A DNA stretch of 8,823 nucleotides from Planctomycetaceae bacterium (GCA_016765335.1 JAESQE010000044.1:10090-18912); one strand, 5' to 3'; numbered from the stretch's first letter, positions 1 to 6,088 are shown. Program-made: numbers and translations. Notes: generated by a model not told the origin, from the letters alone.

Positions 1-221
1 TTCGAAAGATCCTGAGGCGATGCTACGACTTTGGAAAGAGATTCTCGAACCAACAGCGTCTTGTCCTGTCCGACGCCAACAGCTGCTGCAACTGCAACAC
101 TCAAACCAATTGCTGCGACACTGCCTAAAAGCAGTACCGTTGAAAATCCTGCCCGATGAGCAAATGAAGTGCGCGTATTATCCTTCAATTCTTTATTTAG
201 TATTTGTTGAAACATGTGCAT
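1..221 (-). CDS. Unidentified single-pass membrane protein, N-terminal part only (cut by window edge)
   Basis: Reading the minus strand leftwards from the ATG at 221-219 gives 73 codons with no stop before the window ends. The product starts MHMFQQILNKELKD, then has a basic stretch with RTSFAHRAG. A strongly hydrophobic Ala/Val/Gly/Leu segment follows at about residues 25-51, and then a polar region with GQDK and LLVRESLSKVV. That is an N-in single transmembrane anchor with the rest probably outside the membrane, or an uncleaved signal. A GAGG ribosome site lies 9 bases upstream of the ATG, within 222-235. A second in-frame ATG (215-213) is further from it, so 221 is preferred. The composition is protein-like, whereas the overlapping plus-strand frame is not. 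I do not recognise the family, and the visible part carries no catalytic motif. Confidence 0.7.
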   Translation of the reverse strand, partial: MHMFQQILNKELKDNTRTSFAHRAGFSTVLLLGSVAAIGLSVAVAAAVGVGQDKTLLVRESLSKVVASPQDLS

Positions 222-239
222 GTTCCCTTTCCTCGTATT

Positions 240-260
240 GGTTAGAAAACGGTTAGAAAA
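240..260. repeat. Two tandem GGTTAGAAAA copies upstream of the left-edge gene
   Basis: The ten-base word GGTTAGAAAA occurs at 240-249 and again at 251-260, an 11-bp period or about one helical turn. It sits just before the ribosome site of the minus-strand gene that starts at 221, so both copies would be in its promoter or leader. Same-face half-sites for a regulator are possible, but there is no direct support and short A-rich words recur by chance. Confidence 0.3.
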
Positions 261-324
261 ATATCCAATCTCGTACTTGTCGGTAAGCCTGCAATCCCAG
301 CGTAGTCGGTATCAAATAAAATAA

Positions 325-461
325 ACCACGGAGACACAGAGACCACAGAGAAAAACAAAGACGTTTTTTATTTCATCGCAAAACGGACCGTAAATCTCTT
401 GAGTTATATTGACTGTTTTACTGCTTCTTTTTTAACTCGGTGTTCTCTGTGCCTCCGTGGT
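325..461. mobile_element. 137-bp MITE-like element with 26-bp terminal inverted repeats
   Basis: The left arm (325-350) starts ACCACGGAGACACAGAGA, and the right arm (436-461) is its reverse complement at 23 of 26 positions. The inner flanks are both A/T-rich on the matching side. The roughly 85 bp between the arms encode nothing convincing. An ACCACGGAG-CACAGAG type arm is one I associate with interspersed repeats of many environmental bacterial genomes (recollection, not checked). The size, arms and lack of coding content fit a non-autonomous element or a large hairpin-forming repeat. I found no clear target-site duplication, so mobility is inference. Confidence 0.6.
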
Positions 462-507
462 AAAAATCATCTGCAAGCTCTCACTTGTTCCCTTTGGGAT
501 TATGAAA

Positions 508-550
508 GCATCTTGATAATATCGAGGCGTAGCCGCGACAATCAAGATGC
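508..550. repeat. Long palindromic hairpin, 10-bp perfect outer stem with inner stem
   Basis: GCATCTTGAT (508-517) is perfectly complementary to ATCAAGATGC (541-550). Inside it a second stem can form from TCG and GG (522-524, 526-527) with CC and CGA (533-534, 536-538), closing on the loop CGTAG. No T-run follows on either strand, so it is not a classical terminator. It lies in the gene-poor stretch between the left-edge gene and the HTTM operon. It is probably a dispersed palindromic unit. Apart from it, the MITE-like element and a weak inverted repeat (AAAGAGTC at 633-640 with GACTCTTT at 678-685), I see nothing in 262-786. Confidence 0.5.
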
Positions 551-786
551 GATGGTGGGCCAAACTCTGAATAATCATACGCAGGGGGCTTCAAACCTGT
601 TGGAAATAATGTTCTTCAATCTCTAGATTATCAAAGAGTCAAAAAATTGATCTTGACCAAATTGTCCGAAATGCACAGACTCTTTCAGTTGCCAATTCAA
701 CCGGTGAACAAACAGTATTAGGTTGATTCAAAGGATTTAGTGTCAGGCAGGGCGAGGAATTGTTCTGTTTGTTTTCTCATGTCGCC

Positions 787-794
787 AAGGAGGG
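787..794 (+). promoter_or_regulatory. Strong ribosome binding site AAGGAGGG that decides the start at 800
   Basis: AAGGAGGG lies 5 bases before the ATG at 800. The reading frame is open further upstream, with a GTG at 740 and an ATG at 779, but neither has a site of similar quality. This site fixes the start and removes 20 unlikely N-terminal residues. Confidence 0.8.
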
Positions 795-799
795 CAAAC

Positions 800-1462
800 A
801 TGAAGCGGTCATTAGCGGTCGCGGTTATTGTTGGATATTTGGCAGTACTTGGTGGTGGAATTGTTTCCCACACACTCTCAGTTGGCAACGTTTCGCATCC
901 TGCAATGTACTATGTTGTCTGGGACATGTTCTGTGGATGGTCTGGCTACGAAAACCGCCAGCATCTGATTGCAGAAGGCGTCAGCGGAAAACACTACAGC
1001 CTCGTGCCTTCTCCCTGGGGAGAATTCAAGCCGTATGGTCCTGCTTATCGACCAGATTACGACAGCTTTGGGGTGCACTGTGCTGCCATTGCAAAAAATG
1101 TGCTCAAGCATACCAAGCACGAACCGATTCGACGAGTTTATCTGATCGAAGAAAACTGGTCCAAGCGATACAACATGCCAGACAAGCTTTGGAAGCGTCA
1201 GTTCGAAGAGGTGAAAGATCCTCAATCTTACTTTCATACACGAGTTGTTTACGACGAGCAATGCCAGCAACTTCAACGTAAAAATTCCTGGACATCTGCC
1301 ATCTACAACAAAGAATTATCTTCAGATCCACGTCTGACCAAGTACATGCGCGGTGCCAAACCGCTTTATGTGATAACGCCCAAACAACGGTCCACAGTAA
1401 CTCCATCGCAACCGCCTCAGAACGCTCAGGGGAACATCTCTCCTGCACTTCTGGGTAATTAA
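800..1462 (+). CDS. Membrane-anchored protein of unknown function, partner of the HTTM protein
   Basis: This 220-aa protein begins MKRSLAVAVIVGYLAVLGGG, a short basic start followed by a hydrophobic helix at about residues 4-23. It is either a signal anchor or an uncleaved signal, with the remainder outside the cytoplasmic membrane. The exported part opens with an aromatic YYVVWDMFCGWSGYE (residues 37-51), then SPWGEFKPYG (71-80) and a mixed domain with Cys94 and Cys155. The tail from about residue 190 is Pro/Gln/Ser/Thr-rich and looks disordered, ending PALLGN. Three cysteines (45, 94, 155) lie outside the membrane. The stop is 59 bases before the HTTM gene on the same strand, so the two are probably co-transcribed. 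The HTTM protein also ends LLGN, written with different codons. I do not recognise a named family. A role as accessory subunit or substrate of the HTTM protein is inference. Confidence 0.75.
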   Translation: MKRSLAVAVIVGYLAVLGGGIVSHTLSVGNVSHPAMYYVVWDMFCGWSGYENRQHLIAEGVSGKHYSLVPSPWGEFKPYGPAYRPDYDSFGVHCAAIAKNVLKHTKHEPIRRVYLIEENWSKRYNMPDKLWKRQFEEVKDPQSYFHTRVVYDEQCQQLQRKNSWTSAIYNKELSSDPRLTKYMRGAKPLYVITPKQRSTVTPSQPPQNAQGNISPALLGN

Positions 1463-1521
1463 ATATATAACTCTGATCTTCCGGTCTGAAAAGACGTATT
1501 GAATTTAACTGGAACAAAGTC

Positions 1522-3057
1522 ATGGAACAGACAACCAGAGAATCTCGCTCGTTCAAATCTCAATGCGGGGAATTTTTCTTTCGAAAAGAAATTCCGTATG
1601 GAATGGCTGCTGTCCGAATTGCGATTTCTGGATTGATGCTTTGCGTCATGGGGACTCGCTGGCCTCACGTTCGAGAACTGTTCTCGACTGACGGTGCACC
1701 GGCTCCGATTGCAGACAACTACGGATTTTACAACTTTCTGCCCGTACTACCTGGGACTTGGGCTGTTGCCCTTTACACTTTGATGCTGCTATTGATGTTC
1801 ACTTTAATGGTCGGCTGGAAAACGCGAATTTCTGCCGTCGGGGTTCTTACGTTATTTACCTACTTCACGTTACTAGATTCCCTCAGTACGTTGACAAAGT
1901 ATTCTGCGATAACAACTCACGTCTTTTTCTTGTTGAGCCTTTCAGCTTGTGGGGAAGTCTGGTCCGTGGATCGCTTTCAGAAATTGAAGCGACAAGGCAT
2001 CTCGAAATCCCTTCGTTTCTTGAGTACTGCACCAAAACATGAAATTTGGCCACAACGGCTACTTCAAATGTTTATTGGCATTGTCTACCTCGGGGCAGCT
2101 GTCACCAAAATGCATACAGCTCCCTATTTCACTGGCGACCAGATGAGATTCTGGCTTCTGACAAACGTGAATAACTCGAATCCGATTGGCGAAGCGATGT
2201 CTGAATTTCCAGCGATGCTCGTCGTGTTTTCCTACGTGGCGATTATCTGGGAAATTCTGTTTGTCTTTTTGGTTTGGCGTCGTTTCGGTCGCTGGGCCAT
2301 GCTCGGCTTAGGTGCTGTATTCCACGCAATGACAACAATCACACTCGGGCTTTACGTATTTCCTGTTGTCTGCTTCAGTATCTATTTTTCATTCTTAACC
2401 ACAGAAGATGTCATTTGGTGGCGAGCGAAATTCTTGAGACTGACTGACAAACTACATCTTTCCAGATTTCAATTGCGTGTTCCTCGAAAACTTACAACAG
2501 GCTTAGCTTACGGTGCAACGTCACTGGGAGACCGAGGCTTTGTTGTTGCGATGTCGGTTCTGGTTTGCGGTGCAGTGGTACTGGAACGGTCCATGGATGT
2601 GTATGGTCAACGATCTGCCTCAGGTCCGTATGAACTGCAAGTCATGAATGAAAGCACCGTGACTCGAATGCGAAGCACGGACACCACAATTCGCGAGCAG
2701 GATAAGCTGCTATCCTTTGATATTGGAGAGTATTTGATCGGTGGGCTGGTGACCGATTACCGCAAAAGCTTCAAACAGGGAACGCATCTGTATCTTCAAG
2801 CAAATTTAATTCCGCCACATGGCGACTTATATATGGAATGTAATCTGCACGATGAAGAAGGCAGGCTCGTTGAACGAACCGGATCAATTGTCACCCGAAA
2901 TCAACTTCGATACACCTTTTGCTACGATCTGCCCATATCACTCGAACCTGGAAACTATCAGTTTGTGTTACGCTCAAACTCCAAGCAAATCGCCACGAAG
3001 ACAATCTCGGTTCTTCCTCTACACAGTCGCCCAAAGACTGAATTACTTGGCAATTAA
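1522..3057 (+). CDS. HTTM-domain (vitamin K-dependent gamma-carboxylase-like) integral membrane protein
   Basis: This is a 511-aa protein. Residues about 28-290 form a bundle of hydrophobic helices (roughly 28-45, 80-98, 103-120, 130-145, 180-197, 231-252, 257-285) that matches the HTTM/VKGC family. THVFF...EVWSVD (132-150) corresponds to the His160 and WSVD region of human GGCX. GAAVTKMHTAPYFTG (191-205) corresponds to the segment with the catalytic Lys218, placing that lysine at Lys196. FHAMTTITLG (267-276) with YVFP corresponds to the FH-containing helix, with its histidine at 268. These matches are by eye. A further helix (about 337-353) leads to an exported beta-rich domain (about 370-505) of Ig-like character, and the protein ends ELLGN. 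The ATG at 1522 has only a weak ribosome site, which would fit coupling to the gene 59 bases upstream. Family chemistry is carbanion-dependent carboxylation in GGCX. Most bacterial HTTM proteins have no known substrate, so the reaction here is unknown. Confidence 0.85.
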   Translation: MEQTTRESRSFKSQCGEFFFRKEIPYGMAAVRIAISGLMLCVMGTRWPHVRELFSTDGAPAPIADNYGFYNFLPVLPGTWAVALYTLMLLLMFTLMVGWKTRISAVGVLTLFTYFTLLDSLSTLTKYSAITTHVFFLLSLSACGEVWSVDRFQKLKRQGISKSLRFLSTAPKHEIWPQRLLQMFIGIVYLGAAVTKMHTAPYFTGDQMRFWLLTNVNNSNPIGEAMSEFPAMLVVFSYVAIIWEILFVFLVWRRFGRWAMLGLGAVFHAMTTITLGLYVFPVVCFSIYFSFLTTEDVIWWRAKFLRLTDKLHLSRFQLRVPRKLTTGLAYGATSLGDRGFVVAMSVLVCGAVVLERSMDVYGQRSASGPYELQVMNESTVTRMRSTDTTIREQDKLLSFDIGEYLIGGLVTDYRKSFKQGTHLYLQANLIPPHGDLYMECNLHDEEGRLVERTGSIVTRNQLRYTFCYDLPISLEPGNYQFVLRSNSKQIATKTISVLPLHSRPKTELLGN

Positions 3058-3071
3058 AGAATCGACTGCTT

Positions 3072-3169
3072 CTTAAGAGGATCTCTAAAATTGGTTCTCC
3101 CCCTTGGCAAGGGAGAGTTAGAGGGGGGTTTTAACCTACTCGTTACATCAAGCTGTGTTCAAGAACCCT
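3072..3169. repeat. G/C-block interspersed repeat, copy A
   Basis: The core at 3093-3132 reads GGTTCTCCCCC, then a hairpin loop, then AGTTAGAGGGGGG and T residues. The C-run and G-run pair (3097-3105 with 3109-3117) in eight of nine positions around the loop GGC. Similarity to copy C (6089-6189) extends on both sides of the core, from CTTAAG through ATCTCT on the left to AAGCTGT and AGAACCCT on the right, so the unit is about 100 bp. It starts 15 bases after the HTTM stop codon. No coding capacity. It could also end HTTM transcription, but there is no clean T-tract directly after the hairpin. Confidence 0.7.
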
Positions 3170-3230
3170 AATTTAATCCGTATGTTCAGATAAATGGTCG
3201 ATAAATTTAGTATTTAGCGGCGATTTCACC

Positions 3231-3260
3231 TTGGATATTCCTGACTACCGTGCCTATAAT
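3231..3260 (+). promoter_or_regulatory. Predicted sigma-70-type promoter for the Fe-S carrier gene
   Basis: A perfect TATAAT is at 3255-3260. Eighteen bases upstream is a weak -35, TTGGAT (3231-3236), matching TTGACA at three of six positions. The expected start of transcription is about 3267-3268, which is the base of the predicted RNA helix described next. The resulting leader would be about 220 bases. The -10 is convincing, but the -35 is not. Confidence 0.5.
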
Positions 3261-3267
3261 GAATAAT

Positions 3268-3369
3268 ACGTAGGGATGTGTACCAAATATGGCGTATTGA
3301 GTGGTCGGAATTGGCTTAGAAATCCGACTATCGCAGGTTAGGTGCTGAGATGTAACCTACATCCCACGT
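3268..3369 (+). ncRNA. Candidate structured leader RNA with a three-way junction
   Basis: P1 pairs ACGT (3268-3271), skips one bulged A, then pairs GGGATGT (3273-3279) with ACATCCC (3359-3365) and ACGT (3366-3369), giving 11 pairs. It encloses two hairpins. P2 is 3301-3309 with 3323-3331, nine pairs including two G-U, with a 13-base loop. P3 is AGGTTA (3335-3340) with TAACCT (3353-3358), with a 12-base loop. P3 abuts the 3' strand of P1 with no gap, as in coaxially stacked junctions. A weak extra hairpin, TACCA with TGG-cg-TA, may form in 3281-3296. ACGT at 3377-3380 could compete for the P1 strand at 3366-3369. It lies about 120 bases upstream of the Fe-S carrier start. I match it to no known riboswitch class. 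It could be a cis-regulator, a small RNA, or chance pairing. Confidence 0.4.
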
Positions 3370-3474
3370 TAAAGTTACGTTGTTAATCCCAGTTGCAATC
3401 GGCTCATCATAAATTTAGAGATAATGAGTTCTGAGAGCGCTGTTCAGACCTTTCCATTACAGTTGTCTTATTTT

Positions 3475-3480
3475 GAGAGG
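3475..3480 (+). promoter_or_regulatory. Ribosome binding site GAGAGG for the Fe-S carrier gene
   Basis: GAGAGG ends 10 bases before the ATG at 3491. A TTG at 3473 is also in frame, but it would overlap this site and has none of its own. The protein from 3491, starting [10 protein letters not shown], also begins where A-type carriers normally do. Confidence 0.65.
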
Positions 3481-3490
3481 AATTTGTCCC

Positions 3491-3823
3491 ATGGCAGTGA
3501 TTGTCACTGAAAAAGCAGCAAACGAAATTAAACGGGTGCTTACCGACCAAGCCAAGTCAGATGGAACAGTTCTGCGAATTGGTGTTAAAGCCGGTGGATG
3601 CAGCGGCTTCCAATACAACTTAGCATTAGACGCTGATTTCGACACAGCTAAAGACGAAATCAGCGAACAGCATGGCATCAAAGTGGCTGTCGATAAAAAG
3701 AGCATGCTTTATCTGGATGGCACAGAAATCGACTATTACGATGGTCTCGACAAACGCGGCTTCTCCTTTGAGAACCCCAATGTTGTCAAATCCTGCGGGT
3801 GCGGCAGCAGCTTCCAGGCCTAG
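3491..3823 (+). CDS. A-type iron-sulfur cluster assembly/carrier protein (HesB/IscA/ErpA family)
   Basis: At 110 aa this is the normal family length. The three conserved cluster-binding cysteines are present: Cys37 in [10 protein letters not shown], and Cys102 and Cys104 in the C-terminal SCGCGSSF. The order is the usual [13 protein letters not shown] helix, the [12 protein letters not shown] strand-loop, the [15 protein letters not shown] strand and the FENPN segment before the CGCG tail. The protein receives Fe-S clusters from the assembly machinery and passes them to target enzymes in the cytoplasm. Sequence alone does not separate IscA, ErpA and SufA, so I give no symbol. The gene stands alone with its own promoter and terminator, outside any isc or suf cluster. 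The neighbouring HemN-like protein needs a 4Fe-4S cluster, but a link is only inferred. Confidence 0.95.
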   Translation: MAVIVTEKAANEIKRVLTDQAKSDGTVLRIGVKAGGCSGFQYNLALDADFDTAKDEISEQHGIKVAVDKKSMLYLDGTEIDYYDGLDKRGFSFENPNVVKSCGCGSSFQA

Positions 3824-3861
3824 TCCATTCATTTGGCAGGCTGGCTGAAGAGAAATAATTA

Positions 3862-3896
3862 ACGGCATCGTGAATCAATCACGATGCCGTTTTTTT
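3862..3896 (+). terminator. Rho-independent terminator of the Fe-S carrier gene
   Basis: ACGGCATCGTGA (3862-3873) pairs perfectly with TCACGATGCCGT (3879-3890), a 12-bp stem with a 5-base loop. It is followed by a run of seven T (3890-3896). It starts 38 bases after the stop codon. This is a very clear intrinsic terminator for the plus strand. Confidence 0.92.
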
Positions 3897-3927
3897 GTCA
3901 AATGCGTTAGTGACGATTCCAGCGGAG

Positions 3928-3947
3928 CACAGACATTCCTGTCTGTG
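3928..3947. repeat. Perfect 8-bp palindromic stem-loop between convergent genes
   Basis: CACAGACA (3928-3935) and TGTCTGTG (3940-3947) pair around the loop TTCC. It lies 11 bases beyond the stop codon of the minus-strand UbiC-like gene and 31 bases past the terminator T-run of the Fe-S carrier gene. Without a T-tract it is not a standard terminator. The ACAGACATTC-type palindrome is one I associate with dispersed planctomycete repeats (recollection). It may help end minus-strand transcription. Confidence 0.5.
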
Positions 3948-3958
3948 GGCGGATCTCA

Positions 3959-4543
3959 TTACGTCAAAGGCGAAGAGATCTCCAGCAGGTCGACTGCGGG
4001 GCGGTTATTGCAGAAAATTGTTGCTAATCGTCCGTATGTTGTCGTTTGCTGCGGGCAAGCGAAATGCTCAGACAGGACAGCCCCGGTCTCCACTTTGAGA
4101 ATCGCACCCAGATCGATATGTCTGAGCACATTATGCTGAATCAGAACACGTCCCAAAGGAATCTTCTCTTCAATGATTTCCTGCTTTACATCTTCTGTGA
4201 CGTATTCAAAGTTGAAACGCACGATGCCAAACTGCACGACCTGCTCGGTCCCTTTTTTTAGCAATAGGATTTTGCGAGTGTAGTTGTTTTCATCTTGATG
4301 GCGATCAAGCACTCGCACTTCAACCGAACAGCGATGATAATTTTCCATCGTCACTGTCATGTGATGATCATGCACGAGCATACTTTGATACGGCTCGGGG
4401 ACGATCGAAGCGGGTACATGCTCAGCCTTCGCCAACAACGGATTGGGATCGGGGAACAGCTCAAGTAATGATTTCAATTCGACAAGTGGATTCACGGTCA
4501 ATTCAATGCAAGTAAAGTTAAGGAATCGTTGGTCGTCAGTCAA
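3959..4543 (-). CDS. UbiC/DUF98-like (chorismate-pyruvate-lyase fold) protein, start uncertain
   Basis: The frame from the TTG at 4543 gives 194 aa. The C-terminal half, with [20 protein letters not shown] and then [21 protein letters not shown], follows the UbiC/DUF98 pattern of an LGRLL-type strand, then an R-x(3-4)-I helix start, then a strand ending in an E near the C-terminus. Chorismate-pyruvate lyase makes 4-hydroxybenzoate, but the match is distant and the enzymatic role unproven. The TTG has no ribosome site. The frame stays open leftwards in protein sense to about 4609, and the extra residues [18 protein letters not shown] look like the usual family N-terminus (LSP...LLLTDG). The true coding region therefore starts further upstream, or its start was lost when the repeat at 4568-4691 arrived. 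It could be a mildly truncated gene. Confidence 0.65.
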   Translation of the reverse strand: MTDDQRFLNFTCIELTVNPLVELKSLLELFPDPNPLLAKAEHVPASIVPEPYQSMLVHDHHMTVTMENYHRCSVEVRVLDRHQDENNYTRKILLLKKGTEQVVQFGIVRFNFEYVTEDVKQEIIEEKIPLGRVLIQHNVLRHIDLGAILKVETGAVLSEHFACPQQTTTYGRLATIFCNNRPAVDLLEISSPLT

Positions 4544-4567
4544 AATGAGACCGAGGATAATTGGAGA

Positions 4568-4691
4568 GAGGTATTCTGGAAACAGGTTCTCCCCCTGACG
4601 AAGGGGGAGTTAGAGGGGGGTTCACCTATTTTTTTTTACGATCAAACTGCCTTATAAAATAGCTCTTGAGTTCAACTCTCAGAGCCTCTTA
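4568..4691. repeat. G/C-block interspersed repeat, copy B, filling the gap between two genes
   Basis: The core at 4585-4622 has a perfect hairpin: CTCCCCCT (4589-4596) with AGGGGGAG (4602-4609) around GACGA, followed by TTAGAGGGGGG. To its right, TTTACGATCAAACTG matches the same part of copy C. The right end, AGAGCCTCTTAG (4681-4692), resembles the reverse complement of the left end of copy A, which suggests terminal inverted repeats. It also contains the TAA stop of the radical SAM gene (4691-4689). The left boundary is less sure, because only weak similarity remains in 4568-4584, where the UbiC-like reading frame continues. Confidence 0.6.
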
Positions 4692-6011
4692 GGTGTATCG
4701 GATGCGGCGAAATTGTGGTTCGAAATATTCTGGCAGCAAACTATCAATCTGTAAAAGTCCTTTGCGGGTTAACACAATCTGGTTTCCTTCCACATTCAGA
4801 TAACCAGCTTCTTGCTGATTGCGAATTGCATCTTCGAATTCATGGAGAACATCGACACCGTATTTTTCTTGAAAATAACCGATATCGATTTTGCTTTCTT
4901 TCATTTGGAGAATGAACTCACGAATCAAACTCTCCTGCTTGCTCGGCACATAAGCGCGATTGATTGGAAGCGTCCCCCCTTCAACCGTCTCCATGTATTG
5001 TTCCAGTTGATCATAATTCTGGTAATGGACTCCCTGGAAATGCCCGAAGGAAGAGACTCCCAGCGGAAGAATGTCGTGTCCGCGGAACAGATGGTCCCGA
5101 TATAAAAAGCGATCCGTTTCAGGATTCTTAACAAACTCCTGCCCAGAAGCAACATGGTAGCCAGCTTCTACCAAGCGATCAATCGCCTCGCTGACCCAGC
5201 GCCTTTTGGTAGGCCAATCTGCGACCGGAGCCGCTGCCCCGGTTTCTTTCATCTCTTTCGAAATGATGGTATTGAAAGGAAGTTCCATCTGATAAACAGT
5301 GATGTTATCAGGTGAAAGTTCAATCGCTTTGTCTAAGTTACGAGCCCAGTTTTCATCAGTCTCGCCAATCATCCCTGCAATTAAATCGATATTAACTTGT
5401 GGGAATCCGACCTCTTGAATCCAATCGTAAGCTCGAAGGATTTCTGGAGTTAAGTGTGCTCGACCATTTTCCTGGAGGATTTCGTCGTTAAAACTTTCGA
5501 CTCCCAGCGAGACACGGGTAATGCCAATTTCTTTAAGCGTCTTGACTTTCTCCAGATTCATAGTTCCCGGTTCACATTCGAACGTCACTTCTTTTGCTGT
5601 TTCCCAACTGACCGATTGACTCAGCCGATCTCGTAGCTGAAGCAGTTGTTTCGAACTGAGATAAGAAGGAGTCCCGCCGCCAAAATATGCGAATTCAATC
5701 TCACGTCCTTCAACACCAGGCATTTTGGCGAGCTGCTGAAGTTCGTCATCGACCGCTTGAACATATCGCTGGATTGTCTTAGCATTTTGCTGAATGTAGA
5801 CACGGAAATAACAGAATTTGCATCGCTTTCTACAAAACGGAATGTGCGTATAAATCCCCAACGGAACAGAACGATCCGGCTCCTTCTGTAAAGCCTGCTT
5901 CGCGTCGGGCAAATACTTCTTGTCCCATACCGAGTAAGGCGGGTAGTTGCTGATGAAGTAGCTGCCAACTTCGGTTTCACCTGGTTGTGCGATATTTAAT
6001 TCTGTAGACAT
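4689..6011 (-). CDS. HemN-like radical SAM protein (coproporphyrinogen III oxidase family)
   Basis: This 440-aa cytoplasmic enzyme has a complete radical SAM core. [18 protein letters not shown] gives the CxxxCxxC cluster cysteines at 60, 64 and 67. [13 protein letters not shown] (107-119) is the SAM-contacting GGGTPS motif. [13 protein letters not shown] and [13 protein letters not shown] are the later conserved strands of the HemN/HemW group. A HemN_C-type winged-helix region with [12 protein letters not shown] and [12 protein letters not shown] follows in about 355-430. True HemN has a further cysteine two residues after the third (CxxxCxxCxC). Here that position is Phe69, as in HemW-like paralogues, so coproporphyrinogen oxidase activity should not be assumed. 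HemW-type heme chaperone or an uncharacterised paralogue are the alternatives. The ATG at 6011 has only a weak GAG upstream. Repeat copies flank it on both sides. Confidence 0.88.
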   Translation of the reverse strand: MSTELNIAQPGETEVGSYFISNYPPYSVWDKKYLPDAKQALQKEPDRSVPLGIYTHIPFCRKRCKFCYFRVYIQQNAKTIQRYVQAVDDELQQLAKMPGVEGREIEFAYFGGGTPSYLSSKQLLQLRDRLSQSVSWETAKEVTFECEPGTMNLEKVKTLKEIGITRVSLGVESFNDEILQENGRAHLTPEILRAYDWIQEVGFPQVNIDLIAGMIGETDENWARNLDKAIELSPDNITVYQMELPFNTIISKEMKETGAAAPVADWPTKRRWVSEAIDRLVEAGYHVASGQEFVKNPETDRFLYRDHLFRGHDILPLGVSSFGHFQGVHYQNYDQLEQYMETVEGGTLPINRAYVPSKQESLIREFILQMKESKIDIGYFQEKYGVDVLHEFEDAIRNQQEAGYLNVEGNQIVLTRKGLLQIDSLLPEYFEPQFRRIRYT

Positions 6012-6029
6012 ATGCTCGTTGTATCAATA

Positions 6030-6035
6030 ATTGTA
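6030..6035 (-). promoter_or_regulatory. Possible -10 box for the radical SAM gene
   Basis: TACAAT on the minus strand (6035-6030) matches TATAAT at five of six positions. It lies 18 bases before the ATG, implying a very short leader. No acceptable -35 is seen at 15-18 bases upstream, so this is weak. Confidence 0.2.
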
Positions 6036-6088
6036 AAGCGAACTGAAGTCGTTAACTTTTAAGTGAGGTTGTTTCTGTCCCGATAATG

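Noticed and set aside
20..256. Plus-strand 78-aa open frame
   Set aside because: It lies antisense to the left-edge gene, has low-complexity Gln/Leu content, lacks a ribosome site, and the minus strand has a clear signal-anchor protein with a good ribosome site.
399..626. Plus-strand 75-aa open frame
   Set aside because: It runs across the inverted-repeat element and the palindrome, has no ribosome site and no protein-like pattern.
689..721. Promoter for the HTTM operon (TTGCCA and TATTAG)
   Set aside because: The -35-like word is good, but the spacer is 21 bases and the -10 is poor. I could not place a promoter for this operon.
760..1556. Other open frames overlapping the 220-aa gene on both strands
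   Set aside because: They shadow a gene with a strong ribosome site, a signal-anchor helix and a co-oriented partner. Their composition (rich in Arg, Cys, Trp) is typical of off-frame translation.
3273..3365. tRNA reading of the 93-base region with a 7-bp acceptor-like stem
   Set aside because: The closing stem and the hairpin abutting it recall a cloverleaf. However, the supposed T-arm loop has 12 bases without TTCRA, the middle hairpin has a 13-base loop rather than 7, and there is no proper D-arm. It is kept as an unassigned structured RNA.
3341..3369. TPP riboswitch, suggested by CTGAGATG
   Set aside because: Only this short word matches. The conserved 3' part (GAACCTGAT and the following GCGNAGGGA-type segment) is missing, and the gene downstream is not thiamine-related.
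3870..4261. Plus-strand open frames over the UbiC-like gene
   Set aside because: They start within the terminator or antisense to a frame with recognisable family pattern, and show no domain.
4585..4622. Intrinsic terminators formed by the G/C-block repeat hairpins
   Set aside because: The stems are strong, but no uninterrupted T-run follows directly on either strand, so they cannot be called rho-independent terminators from sequence.
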